From the NCBI GenBank assembly GCA_942493315.1, contig OW818690.1, positions 2,294,001-2,358,000 on the forward strand: DNA of 64,000 nt. Direction: 5' to 3'. The stretch comes from UBA5429 sp942493315 (GTDB taxonomy: Bacteria; Bacteroidota; Bacteroidia; Bacteroidales; WCHB1-69). Positions 42,155 to 50,678 of the stretch are shown here, in pieces. Position 1 is the stretch's first letter; the number at the start of each line of letters is the position of its first letter. The notes under the pieces are model-generated. The model worked only from the letters and a program-made list of their open reading frames with translations. It ran no database searches and had not been told where the DNA came from. The position numbers and the translations under genes are program-made.

Positions 42155-43759
42155 ATGTTTAAAAATTTAAAAATTCCACACACTTTTACGATTGTATTTG
42201 GTATCATTATTGTCTGTGCTATTGCTACATGGATTGTTCCGGGTGGTGAGTTTAAAAGGGAAAAAGTGGTGGTTGACGGTTCTGAAAAGATGGTGGTCGA
42301 TACTGATTCTTTTCAAAAAGTCCCACATGAACCCCAGACCTGGCAAATATTTACTTCCCTTTTTAAAGGATTTAACAGAACATCATCCATTATCATTTTT
42401 ATTTTGATGATTGGTGGCGCTTTTTGGGTATACAATGAAACCGATGCGATTAACAGAGGGATTTTTAGTTTTATTCAATCGATAGATAAATTAAAAAGAT
42501 TTAAAATTCTGAATAAGATTGGGGTACATAATATTATTTTTACACTAATCATGCTTCTATTCAGTCTTTTTGGAGCTGTTTTTGGTATGAGTGAGGAGAC
42601 GATTGCTTTTATTATAATTTTTGTACCGCTTTCTATTTCAATGGGATACGATTCTGTTGTAGGAGTGTTGATTTGTTATGTGGCGGCTCATGTTGGTTTT
42701 GCAGGAGCTATGTTAAATCCATTCACAATCGGCATTGCTCAAGGATTATCCGGATTACCCACTTTTTCAGGGCTTGAATATAGGGTGATCTGTTGGGCTA
42801 TTTTAACTCTATTGGCGATCATTTTTACTCTGATTTATGCTGCCAAAGTGAAAAAAAATCCACAGAAATCGTTTATGTATGAATTGGATCATTATTGGCG
42901 GGATAAACTAGATGCACAACACCATAATCACGAAAAAGTAAAATCTGGAATCGCAACCTGGATTATTTTTGCCATGGTTTCTTTTGTATTGATCTATTTT
43001 GCCATTCAATTACCTGAAAGCGCCATTACTTTGGGAGGTAATCATTATGAGATCCCATTTTTCCCCATTTTAGCCGTACTTTTTATACTTTTAGGTTTTT
43101 ATACCATCCGGATTTCCGTTCATAGTTTCATACTTACCTTATTGTTAACTACCATTTTAGTTCTGATCATAGGAGTTTTAGGGTATGAATGGTATGTGAT
43201 GGAGATTGCCGGACTCTTTTTTGCTATGGGGATCCTTTCCGGATTGGCTTTCAGGATGAAGTTTGATACCATTATTAAATCTTTTCTCACAGGATGTAAG
43301 GATATCATGAATGCTGCGTTGATCGTTGGTTTGGCTGGTGGTATCATCATTATTTTGGAAGATGGTAAAATTGTGGATACGATTTTATATGCGATTTCCA
43401 ATTCCTTACAAGGTACCGGTCGCGAAGGATCATTGGGTGTTATGTATTTGATTCAAAATGGTTTAAATTTAATTATTCCTTCAGGATCTGCTAAAGCAGC
43501 CTTGACTATTCCAATGATGGCTGAGTTTTCTGATATTATCGGAATCCATAGGCAATTAACAGTTCTGGCTTTTCAGTTTGGAGATGGATTTACCAATATG
43601 ATCACACCGGCATCAGGAGTTTTGATCGGTGTATTAGGGGTTGCGAAAATTCCTTACGCAAAATGGGCCAAATTTATTTTCCCGTATATTCTGATCCTGA
43701 TTTTGATTGGATTTTTGTTGCTTTTACCCCCTTTATATTTCTCATTTAACGGATTTTAA
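42155..43759 (+). CDS. YfcC family transporter (DcuC-type fold)
   Basis: 534 aa with about 12 or more membrane helices. IPHTFTIVFGIIIVCAIATWIVPGGEF at the start, FGMSEETIAFIIIFVPLSISMGYD, PFTIGIAQGLSGLPTFSGLEYR, and NLIIPSGSAKAALTIPMMAEFSDIIGIHRQLTVLAFQFGDGFTNMITP are typical of YfcC/AbgT-like carriers. Proposed substrates are basic amino acids, dicarboxylates or dipeptides; the sequence does not settle which. It is followed 1 bp later by pnuC. Confidence 0.9.
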   Translation: MFKNLKIPHTFTIVFGIIIVCAIATWIVPGGEFKREKVVVDGSEKMVVDTDSFQKVPHEPQTWQIFTSLFKGFNRTSSIIIFILMIGGAFWVYNETDAINRGIFSFIQSIDKLKRFKILNKIGVHNIIFTLIMLLFSLFGAVFGMSEETIAFIIIFVPLSISMGYDSVVGVLICYVAAHVGFAGAMLNPFTIGIAQGLSGLPTFSGLEYRVICWAILTLLAIIFTLIYAAKVKKNPQKSFMYELDHYWRDKLDAQHHNHEKVKSGIATWIIFAMVSFVLIYFAIQLPESAITLGGNHYEIPFFPILAVLFILLGFYTIRISVHSFILTLLLTTILVLIIGVLGYEWYVMEIAGLFFAMGILSGLAFRMKFDTIIKSFLTGCKDIMNAALIVGLAGGIIIILEDGKIVDTILYAISNSLQGTGREGSLGVMYLIQNGLNLIIPSGSAKAALTIPMMAEFSDIIGIHRQLTVLAFQFGDGFTNMITPASGVLIGVLGVAKIPYAKWAKFIFPYILILILIGFLLLLPPLYFSFNGF

Positions 43760-43760
43760 T

Positions 43761-44351
43761 ATGCTCAATTTCTACCAAATTCTGGAGTGGATAGGTGCAG
43801 CTATTGGATTTATTTACCTTTACTATCAATACAAAGCAAACCCCAAACTATGGATTTTTGGAGGTGTTATGTCTATCATTTATATTACCGTTTACCTCCA
43901 TGCTAAAGTATATTTTTGGGCCGGTATCAACATGTATTACCTTTGTATTCAGCTTTATAGTATCTATAATTGGAAAAAAATAAATCAACAGGATGATGAT
44001 TCTGCTGGAATTTCCCATTTTCCGGCTACAAAATGGATCTATCTTATTCTTTTTACCGCTGCTTTATCCGTGATTTTGAGTATCATTGCCATCAAGTTCA
44101 CGGACAGTCCAATTCCAATACCAGAAGGGATCTCTACAGCCATGAGCTTTGTAGCTATGTATTTATTGGCGAAAAAGTATATGGAACATTGGTTGATCTG
44201 GATTGTGGTGGATGTTTTTTATACAATTTATAATGCTGTTTTAGGGCTTTACGGAACCACTTTACTGTATGTAGTTTATACTGTTGTAGCGGTCATGGGG
44301 TATTTCAAATGGAGGCAAATGCATAATGAGATAAGAGGTAATAATAGGTAA
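43761..44351 (+). CDS. pnuC: Nicotinamide riboside transporter PnuC
   Basis: 196 aa from the ATG at 43761 (an upstream ATG in the yfcC coding region would add 18 unlikely residues). The seven-helix PnuC pattern is seen: ILEWIGAAIGFIYLYYQYKANPKLWIFG, INMYYLCIQLYSIYNWKK, and C-terminal EHWLIWIVVDVFYTIYNAVLGLYGTTLLYVVYTVVAVMGYFKWR, with the conserved W and Y substrate residues. Imports an NAD precursor. Coupled to the yfcC stop (TAATATG). Confidence 0.93.
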   Translation: MLNFYQILEWIGAAIGFIYLYYQYKANPKLWIFGGVMSIIYITVYLHAKVYFWAGINMYYLCIQLYSIYNWKKINQQDDDSAGISHFPATKWIYLILFTAALSVILSIIAIKFTDSPIPIPEGISTAMSFVAMYLLAKKYMEHWLIWIVVDVFYTIYNAVLGLYGTTLLYVVYTVVAVMGYFKWRQMHNEIRGNNR

Positions 44352-44542
44352 CAGGTATCAGGTATCAGGTATCAGGTTTCAGGTATCAGGTATCAGGTAT
44401 CAGGTATCAGGTATTAGGTATCAGGTAAGAAGGAATAGGTAAAAGGTAAGAGGTAAGAGGTAAAAGGTAAAAGGTAAGAGGTAAAAGGTAAGAGGTAAAA
44501 GGTAAGAGGTAATAGGTAATAGGTAAAAAGTAAAAAGTAAGA
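44342..44542. repeat. GGTATCAGG and GGTAAAAGGTAAGA word arrays
   Basis: A GGTATCAGGTATCAGG array (44350-44420) is followed by GGTAAGAGGTAAAAGGTAAG words up to the edge of the IS256 element. The pnuC stop is just inside the start of the array. The same words occur at 32638-32730 and 45969-45988. Confidence 0.93.
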
Positions 44543-45967
44543 GAGACTATTCTAAAATCTGTGTCAAAAGGAAAAAACATTAATTTTGAAAAAACAAATT
44601 TGACACATGAAAAAGACAATCAAAAGAAGAAGTAGGAAGGAAGAACTGCAAGAAGAAATTGACAAAATTATACCTGATAGAGATGAACAAAAAGCCATGA
44701 TCAGTGGATTATATCAAGGCAATCCATTGTTTGGAGAGAGTGGTATTTTTACTGATTTATTACAAAGAATGGTAAATTTATCATTAGAAGGGGAATTGGA
44801 AAGTTATTTAGAAGAATCTGTATCAGAGAAGAATAACAGAAAAAATGGCTTTAAAAAGAAACAAGTCAGAAGTACTGGCGGCATGTTATCTATCAATACC
44901 CCACGAGATCGGAATGGAGAATATGAACCGATCATGGTCAAGAACTGGGAGCGAGAGTTAACAACAGGGATGGATGAAATTATTCTAAGTCTCTATGCAA
45001 GAGGGCATTCAGTAGAAGATGTTCAACAGCATTTAAGGCAGATTTATGGTGTTGATATAAGTAATAGTGTTATCAGTACAATAACAGATAAGATTCTTCC
45101 TGAGATCACCTCATGGCAGAATAGAAGTTTAGCATCCTGTTATGTTGTAATGTATTTGGATGGAATATATTATAAAACAAGAGAAGATGGAAAGTTTTCA
45201 ACCAAAGTAATACATACTTGTTATGGAATCACAGTTAATGGAGATCGTGATATTTTGGGGCTTTATATTAATGAATCTGAAGGAGCAAAGAATTGGGGTC
45301 TAATATTGGAAGATCTCAAAAGAAGAGGAGTTGAAGATGTTCTATTTTTCTGTATTGACGGGTTAGCCGGATTTAAAGACGCTTTGGAATCTGTTTTTCC
45401 AAAAGCAATTGTACAACGCTGTGTAGTTCACATGATTAGATACTCTACTCGCTTTGTCAGTGATCGCGATATGAAAGCTGTATGTGCTGATTTAAGAGCT
45501 ATTTACCAATCTACAAACGCAATAGAAGCTGAACTTGCATTGGAATCTTGTGAAGAAAAATGGGGTAAAAAGTATAAAGGGTTGATCGATCATTGGAGAA
45601 ATAATTGGGATTCCTTCATCCCATTTTTAGATTATAAACCCAATATTAGAAGAATGATATATACTACAAATCCAGTTGAAGCAGTTCATCGAGTCATGAG
45701 AAAAGTAACTAAATCTAAAGGAGGATGGAGCAATGACAAAGGACTGATTAAACAACTTTATTTAACGCTTATGTACAATAAAAAATCCTGGAATAAAGTA
45801 GTTTTTAACTGGAAACCAATACAAATTGAATTAATTGAAAAATTTGGTGAAAGATATGAAAAACATTTACGATAATTCAGTATCTTTGTCCAACCCTAAT
45901 TCAAATGCTCTGACGGCTTTGAATTAGGATTGAACTAAGATACTGACACAGGTTTCAGAATACTCCC
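44543..45967. mobile_element. IS256-family insertion sequence with 8-bp target duplication
   Basis: 1425 bp. Left end GAGACTATTCTAAAATCTGT matches the right end read inward, GGGAGTATTCTGAAACCTGT, and continues GTCA in both. AAGTAAGA is duplicated at 44535-44542 and 45968-45975, matching the 8-bp duplications of the family. The insertion landed inside an AAGTAAGA word array. Confidence 0.92.
44607..45875 (+). CDS. IS256 (mutator) family transposase
   Basis: 422 aa. Helical N-terminal DNA-binding part, then the RNase H-like core: YLDGIYYKTRED (first Asp), FFCIDGLAGFKDALESVFPKA (second Asp), QRCVVHMIRYS (the C-x2-H motif of IS256) and TTNPVEAVHRVMRKVTKSKGGW with the catalytic Glu. Reading frame intact. 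Confidence 0.96.
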   Translation: MKKTIKRRSRKEELQEEIDKIIPDRDEQKAMISGLYQGNPLFGESGIFTDLLQRMVNLSLEGELESYLEESVSEKNNRKNGFKKKQVRSTGGMLSINTPRDRNGEYEPIMVKNWERELTTGMDEIILSLYARGHSVEDVQQHLRQIYGVDISNSVISTITDKILPEITSWQNRSLASCYVVMYLDGIYYKTREDGKFSTKVIHTCYGITVNGDRDILGLYINESEGAKNWGLILEDLKRRGVEDVLFFCIDGLAGFKDALESVFPKAIVQRCVVHMIRYSTRFVSDRDMKAVCADLRAIYQSTNAIEAELALESCEEKWGKKYKGLIDHWRNNWDSFIPFLDYKPNIRRMIYTTNPVEAVHRVMRKVTKSKGGWSNDKGLIKQLYLTLMYNKKSWNKVVFNWKPIQIELIEKFGERYEKHLR

Positions 45968-45990
45968 AAGTAAGAAGTAAAAAGTAATTA

Positions 45991-46019
45991 GGGAGTGTTC
46001 AGAAATCTGTGTCAGATTG
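45991..46019. repeat. Solo IS256-type end
   Basis: GGGAGTGTTCAGAAATCTGT then GTCAG resembles the terminal inverted repeat of the complete IS but differs in several bases and is not attached to a transposase, so it is a relic of a related element, 24 bp beyond the IS. Confidence 0.65.
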
Positions 46020-46546
46020 TTTGTTTAGAAGAAATATTCGTTTTTAATTCGTGAATTAGTGGCTTTTTTTTTATTTTATTTTTGAATTAATACTATCACA
46101 AAGTTACACAGTGTTTTTCACAAAGTTATAGAGTACTTGGACAAGCCAGAGCCAAAATAGCACATAGATGTCACGTATTAAACAGATTGCTACAGATTAG
46201 AAATAAGCTAATGTGGTAATAAGCTAATTGAAAAGCTGTCAGCTATCAGGTTTCAGTTATCTGGTTTTGAGTTTTAGTTTTTAACTAAAAAACCATTAAC
46301 CTAAATATTATATTTTTCAATACTATCGACAATTGACTATCGACTTTTGACATTCAATCTGTGTAAATCAGTTCAATCTTAGTCATCTGTGTGCTATGAA
46401 AAACTTAACTAAAATGGCGAAATCTAGATACATCAGAATAATTTTTCAATATTATGCCAAAAAATAGACGATTATCTAAAATAAGCTACTAAAATCCAAA
46501 ATCCAAAATCCAAAACCCAATACCCAAAACCCAAAACCCAAAACCT
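46020..46546. other. Gene-free stretch with word repeats
   Basis: Contains CACAAAGTTACACAG-like low-complexity sequence, TAAGCTAATG, TATCAGGTTTCAG, ACTATCGAC, and finally AAAATCCAAAACCC repeats (46492-46548). No gene or RNA recognised. Confidence 0.75.
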
Positions 46547-47899
46547 TTAAACCTTTTTAAGAAACTCTTCATCAACGCCCAATAATTGTGCAATTTTGAG
46601 GGCTTCCATGGGAACCTCTTCGTTTAATATTTCTATTAAGGTGTAGTCCATGTACTGATGGATATTTTTGGGGTCTATTTTTTCTTTGATCTCATTGATT
46701 TGTAACCCTTTTACCCTTAGTCTTCTACATTTTGCTTTAATGCCGGAGTAGTGGGTTGTAACGATACAAAAGTTGGCATATTGGCTCATTATTTCTAAAA
46801 ATGCATTAACCAAAATGGTTCCTTCAACAGGGTTGGTAGTTCTGGCTAATTCATCTACTAAAATCATTAATTTTCTCCCTTTTTTGACCTCCTTGATGAT
46901 CTCATTAATCCCTAGAATTTCATAAGCAAAAGAAGAAAGCCCGGTTAATTCGGATGATTGATCTCCCATACTGAAATAGATCTCATCAACAGGACAAATT
47001 TCAGCATCTCGGGCAGGCACAAAAAAACCACACTGAAACATATTTTGGGCAAAAGCTATGGTTTTCAGAAAAATGGTTTTTCCGGACATATTGGCGCCGG
47101 TAATCAATGTGGGTGTTTGAAACAAATCAATATTGATAGGCTGAAACTTCTTGTTTTCAGAGGCTAACCGGCTTTTTGTAATGGGATGAAAGAGGTTTTT
47201 ATAAGAGGTTTGTGATGAAGAAACACGAGGTCTACAACAATCCCAAAGATCTGCTAATCTTGCTTTTGCAATCCAGACATCTAACGAAGCGATCTGATGT
47301 AAGTTGGATTCCAACGCTTTTGAGTATTCTTTCAACGAATGTGATAAACGCTCCCGTACCTGATCCTCAATCAGTGTAGTTTCTATAAATAGTTGCTCTT
47401 TTTCTTCAGATTTTCCTAGAATTTCTAAGCGTTTTCTGTTATCAAACAATCTTGAATCATAAACAGAATAGATATAAAAATAAGGTATTTGAGTATTCTC
47501 AGGATCTAAAATATCTATGATGGGTTTGATATCATGTAATTGAAATAATGAAAACTCAGATTCAATCAATAATTGAGCTATTTTTTGAATAGTAAGAGCC
47601 CCTCTTTTTATTTCAAAAAGATCAATATCATCCAGATTTTCTCCCCCTTTTAATCTTTTCAAAGTTCCTGAAAAATCTCTGATTTCATGAATTTGATCAC
47701 AAACCAATCGGTTTTTATCATTTTTAAAAAACCAATCTTTAACAGTAGCAACCCGATTTAATTCTGCTTCAATCTCCTTAGGATTCGTCATAAAATGGGA
47801 AGAGAGCAATGATTTTTCACCAATTGCAGATTGAATCTGAAGGTTTTCTAAAACAAATCGTAATGGAGGTGTTTCTTTGATAAGTTCTCTAAAAGTCAT
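46547..47899 (-). CDS. MutS-like ATPase lacking mismatch-binding domain
   Basis: 450 aa. The C-terminal MutS domain V is clear: Walker A TGANMSGKTIFLKTIAFAQ, EIYFSMGDQSSELTGLSSFAYE (signature), Walker B KLMILVDELARTTNPVEG and TTHYSG (with the family His). Only a helical lever-like region precedes it. The N-terminal mismatch-recognition and connector domains of MutS are absent, so a post-replicative repair role is unlikely; MutS2-like Smr nuclease is absent too. Last gene of the 58152-46547 run, 18 bp after pgi. Confidence 0.85.
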   Translation of the reverse strand: MTFRELIKETPPLRFVLENLQIQSAIGEKSLLSSHFMTNPKEIEAELNRVATVKDWFFKNDKNRLVCDQIHEIRDFSGTLKRLKGGENLDDIDLFEIKRGALTIQKIAQLLIESEFSLFQLHDIKPIIDILDPENTQIPYFYIYSVYDSRLFDNRKRLEILGKSEEKEQLFIETTLIEDQVRERLSHSLKEYSKALESNLHQIASLDVWIAKARLADLWDCCRPRVSSSQTSYKNLFHPITKSRLASENKKFQPINIDLFQTPTLITGANMSGKTIFLKTIAFAQNMFQCGFFVPARDAEICPVDEIYFSMGDQSSELTGLSSFAYEILGINEIIKEVKKGRKLMILVDELARTTNPVEGTILVNAFLEIMSQYANFCIVTTHYSGIKAKCRRLRVKGLQINEIKEKIDPKNIHQYMDYTLIEILNEEVPMEALKIAQLLGVDEEFLKKV

Positions 47900-47917
47900 G
47901 ATTGTAGTGATTTAAGT

Positions 47918-49201
47918 TTATGGTTTTCCTAAAAGTCTGAACATATTGTTTTTATATGCTTCCACACCCGGTTGGTCAAAGGGATTGATTTCTAACATAT
48001 AGCCTCCTAATGCACATGAAAATTCGAAGAAGTAGATCAATTGTCCTATGATAGCTTCTGAAATTTCAGGAATTTCGATTCTAAGATATGGAACACCTCC
48101 GGATTGATGCGCCATTCTGGTTCCCTCTTCAGCAATAAGATTTATTTCATGCATCGATCTATGTTCTAAATAATTTAATCCATCTAAATCAGCTGGATCG
48201 TGTGGTATGGGAAGATTGGTATTTGATTGTTGAACAGAAATAAAGGTTTCAAAAAGGTGTCGTTCTCCCTCTTGAATATATTGTCCTAAAGAGTGTAAAT
48301 CCGTAGAAAAGATTGCTCCGGCTGGGAATAATCCTTTGTTTTCTTTCCCTTCACTCTCTCCAAAAAGTTGTTTAAACCATTCTATTAAAAAATAAAGTTT
48401 TGGTTCAAATGAAACCATCAGCTCCAATTTTTTACCTGATTGGTATAATAAATAACGATACAAGGCATATTGAATGGCCGGATTATTTTCAGAAGTTGAA
48501 TGTTCTAAAAGGTTTTTTTTCATTTCTTTAGCGCCGTTCAATAATTTTTGAATATCGAAACCAGCAACAGCTATTGGCAACAACCCAACAGGTGTCAGTA
48601 CAGAATAACGACCACCCACATCATCAGGAATTACAAAAGTAGTATAATGGTTTTCAGAAGCTAATACTTTAAGAGCACCTTTTTTTTGATCAGTGATCGC
48701 TACAATACGCTCTGAAGCACCCTTTTTGCCATATTTTTGTTCACAATGTTCCTTTAAAATTCTGAATGCAATAGCCGGTTCTGTAGTGGTTCCCGATTTG
48801 GATATAACAATGATGGAATACTCTTTATGATTTAAAAGCTGCATTAAATCGTAATGATACGATTCACTGAGATGGTTTCCGGCATAAACCATTTGGGGAA
48901 GATCATGGTTAAAATGGGACTGAAGCGCTTCAATGACAGCACGGGCACCCAGATAAGAACCCCCAATTCCTACAACGACAACTATTTCAGAAAGTTGGCG
49001 TAGTTTTTTTGCACAATTTTGGATATCAGAAACTAATGTGCTATCAACAGTTTCAGGTAAATCAAGCCAACCTAAAAATTCGTTACCTTTTCCAGACTTA
49101 GAAATAAGCGATAAATAAGCACCATTACAACGCTCAAGATCTTTATTTTCTAAGGAAGGAATAAACGTTTCTATCCCTTGTAAATCTAAACGGATATCCA
49201 T
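47918..49201 (-). CDS. pgi: Glucose-6-phosphate isomerase
   Basis: 427 aa, the shorter bacterial form. VVVGIGGSYLGARAVIEAL and SIIVISKSGTTTEPAIAFRIL are the SIS-type sugar-phosphate loops, VGGRYSVLTPVGLLPIAVAG is the PGI signature, and SEGKENKGLFPAGAIFSTDLHSLGQYIQEG carries the active-site residues. Cytoplasmic, glycolysis/gluconeogenesis. Sits in a tight run with cell-envelope genes. Confidence 0.96.
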   Translation of the reverse strand: MDIRLDLQGIETFIPSLENKDLERCNGAYLSLISKSGKGNEFLGWLDLPETVDSTLVSDIQNCAKKLRQLSEIVVVVGIGGSYLGARAVIEALQSHFNHDLPQMVYAGNHLSESYHYDLMQLLNHKEYSIIVISKSGTTTEPAIAFRILKEHCEQKYGKKGASERIVAITDQKKGALKVLASENHYTTFVIPDDVGGRYSVLTPVGLLPIAVAGFDIQKLLNGAKEMKKNLLEHSTSENNPAIQYALYRYLLYQSGKKLELMVSFEPKLYFLIEWFKQLFGESEGKENKGLFPAGAIFSTDLHSLGQYIQEGERHLFETFISVQQSNTNLPIPHDPADLDGLNYLEHRSMHEINLIAEEGTRMAHQSGGVPYLRIEIPEISEAIIGQLIYFFEFSCALGGYMLEINPFDQPGVEAYKNNMFRLLGKP

Positions 49202-49216
49202 AAAGTGTTTATTTTA

Positions 49217-50671
49217 TTAATATTCTATCTTTTTTTCTTTTGCTTTTTTATAACCCCAATCAAACAGCAATCCAAATTGAACATTCATTAAAGAAGCGTT
49301 TAAAGGACTTACTACAGCTAAAATATTATCTGTACCTCCATACAAATGGACAGGACCTAAACGCAAGCCCAAGCCAATTCCAAGATTTCCATAGCTACTT
49401 TTGGTCATCGTATAAGCAGTGGTTACATCTACAATACCCCAGAAATTTCCGTTATAGGCTAATGTAAGGGATGGGACTAAGGTTGTATTTACCACAAAAC
49501 CTTTAAATAAAGCTGTAAAACGATGCGATTCATTAATTTGATAATATCCTTCAACTCCAATTTTTGTAGAGAGAGAAGTGTAATAATGGGGCAACTCTTC
49601 CATAACAAAAAGATCTTGTAAAAATGTATCCATACTTGTTGGAAGTCCAAATGCTTCAGAAAAACTAGCTCCATTCATCAATTGATCAATCACATCAGAT
49701 GTTAATCCATTAAAAACGATATTCCCCTCTGAATCTACAAACTCACCTTCAGCTAATGGTTTTGTTTTAATGGAGATGGTACTGGTTTTCCATTTGATAA
49801 ATCCAAGATCGTTCACTGAAACAGAAACACCAAAATTATTATCAATTCTATACAAAACCCCCATATCGATACCGGCACCGCTATTACCGGTCAACGTTCC
49901 TTTTGCAGCATTAAAAATTTCAGATGCACTGGTTAAAGATGAAAGATCTTTTAAAACTATTCTGTTGTCTTCAACACCAAAAATAGGGATGGGAGTAGCA
50001 AATCTTAATTCTCCGTTATAGTTTAATTTTAATGAATAATCAGAAGGATCAGTGTAAAGTTTGAAAGTAAGATCGCTCACATTTACATTCATATAACCAT
50101 TTAAATATTTGGGTCTTACCCCAATATAAAAATGATCATTTAGTTTAAAATGAACCCCAACAGAAGTTTCACTGTATGCTGAAGTACTAAATTTCATGCT
50201 GATATTGGCCGGATTGTGAGAACCCAGATAATTCAAATTTCCTAATGCTAAAAACCCAAAAAGATCTTGGGAATAATGGTAGTTAAATTCGTATCTAAAC
50301 CGTTGACTATAAGTAAAAAATAAATTCTTAACTCTAAATCCAAATCCAATCAACTCCTCATTCACATTAAAAGCTAAAATATTATTTTTATCGCTTAAAC
50401 TTTCCACAAAATTGTTAGCAGTTATGGCAGATGGGGTTCCATCTGAACCTAATTTAAAAAGATTATCATATTTAAATCCCGAGTTTTGAAAAGAAAAATT
50501 GAAATTACTTAAAAATGGAAAACTTACATATCCATTTACGGGTTGATAAGCAGCGGGATTATAGAAATTTGATAATGGATTTAGTCTGCTAAATCGGATA
50601 ATTTCAGTATTTTGAGCCATCATAAATAGGGAGCTCAGAAGAAGAATGAGTGATAAGGTGACCTTTTTCAT
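49217..50671 (-). CDS. DUF5723 outer-membrane-type protein
   Basis: 484 aa with signal peptide (MKKVTLSLILLLSSLFMMAQ). RFSRLNPLSNFYNPAAYQPVNGYVSFPFLSNFNFSFQNSGFKYDNLF near the N-terminus and the alternating beta pattern (ETSVGVHFKLNDHFYIGVRPKYLNG, GIDMGVLYRIDNNFGVSVSVNDLGFIKWKT) are typical of DUF5723, a beta-barrel family related in style to PorV/PorQ. Probably an outer-membrane barrel. Next to a lipoprotein and a type B T9SS cargo gene in one run. Confidence 0.8.
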   Translation of the reverse strand: MKKVTLSLILLLSSLFMMAQNTEIIRFSRLNPLSNFYNPAAYQPVNGYVSFPFLSNFNFSFQNSGFKYDNLFKLGSDGTPSAITANNFVESLSDKNNILAFNVNEELIGFGFRVKNLFFTYSQRFRYEFNYHYSQDLFGFLALGNLNYLGSHNPANISMKFSTSAYSETSVGVHFKLNDHFYIGVRPKYLNGYMNVNVSDLTFKLYTDPSDYSLKLNYNGELRFATPIPIFGVEDNRIVLKDLSSLTSASEIFNAAKGTLTGNSGAGIDMGVLYRIDNNFGVSVSVNDLGFIKWKTSTISIKTKPLAEGEFVDSEGNIVFNGLTSDVIDQLMNGASFSEAFGLPTSMDTFLQDLFVMEELPHYYTSLSTKIGVEGYYQINESHRFTALFKGFVVNTTLVPSLTLAYNGNFWGIVDVTTAYTMTKSSYGNLGIGLGLRLGPVHLYGGTDNILAVVSPLNASLMNVQFGLLFDWGYKKAKEKKIEY

Positions 50672-50678
50672 AGTAATA

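Noticed and set aside
44407..44619. Minus-strand ORF reading LLPFTSYLLPLT repeats
   Set aside because: It is a translation of the GGTAAAAGG word array and overlaps the IS256 end; low-complexity, not a gene.
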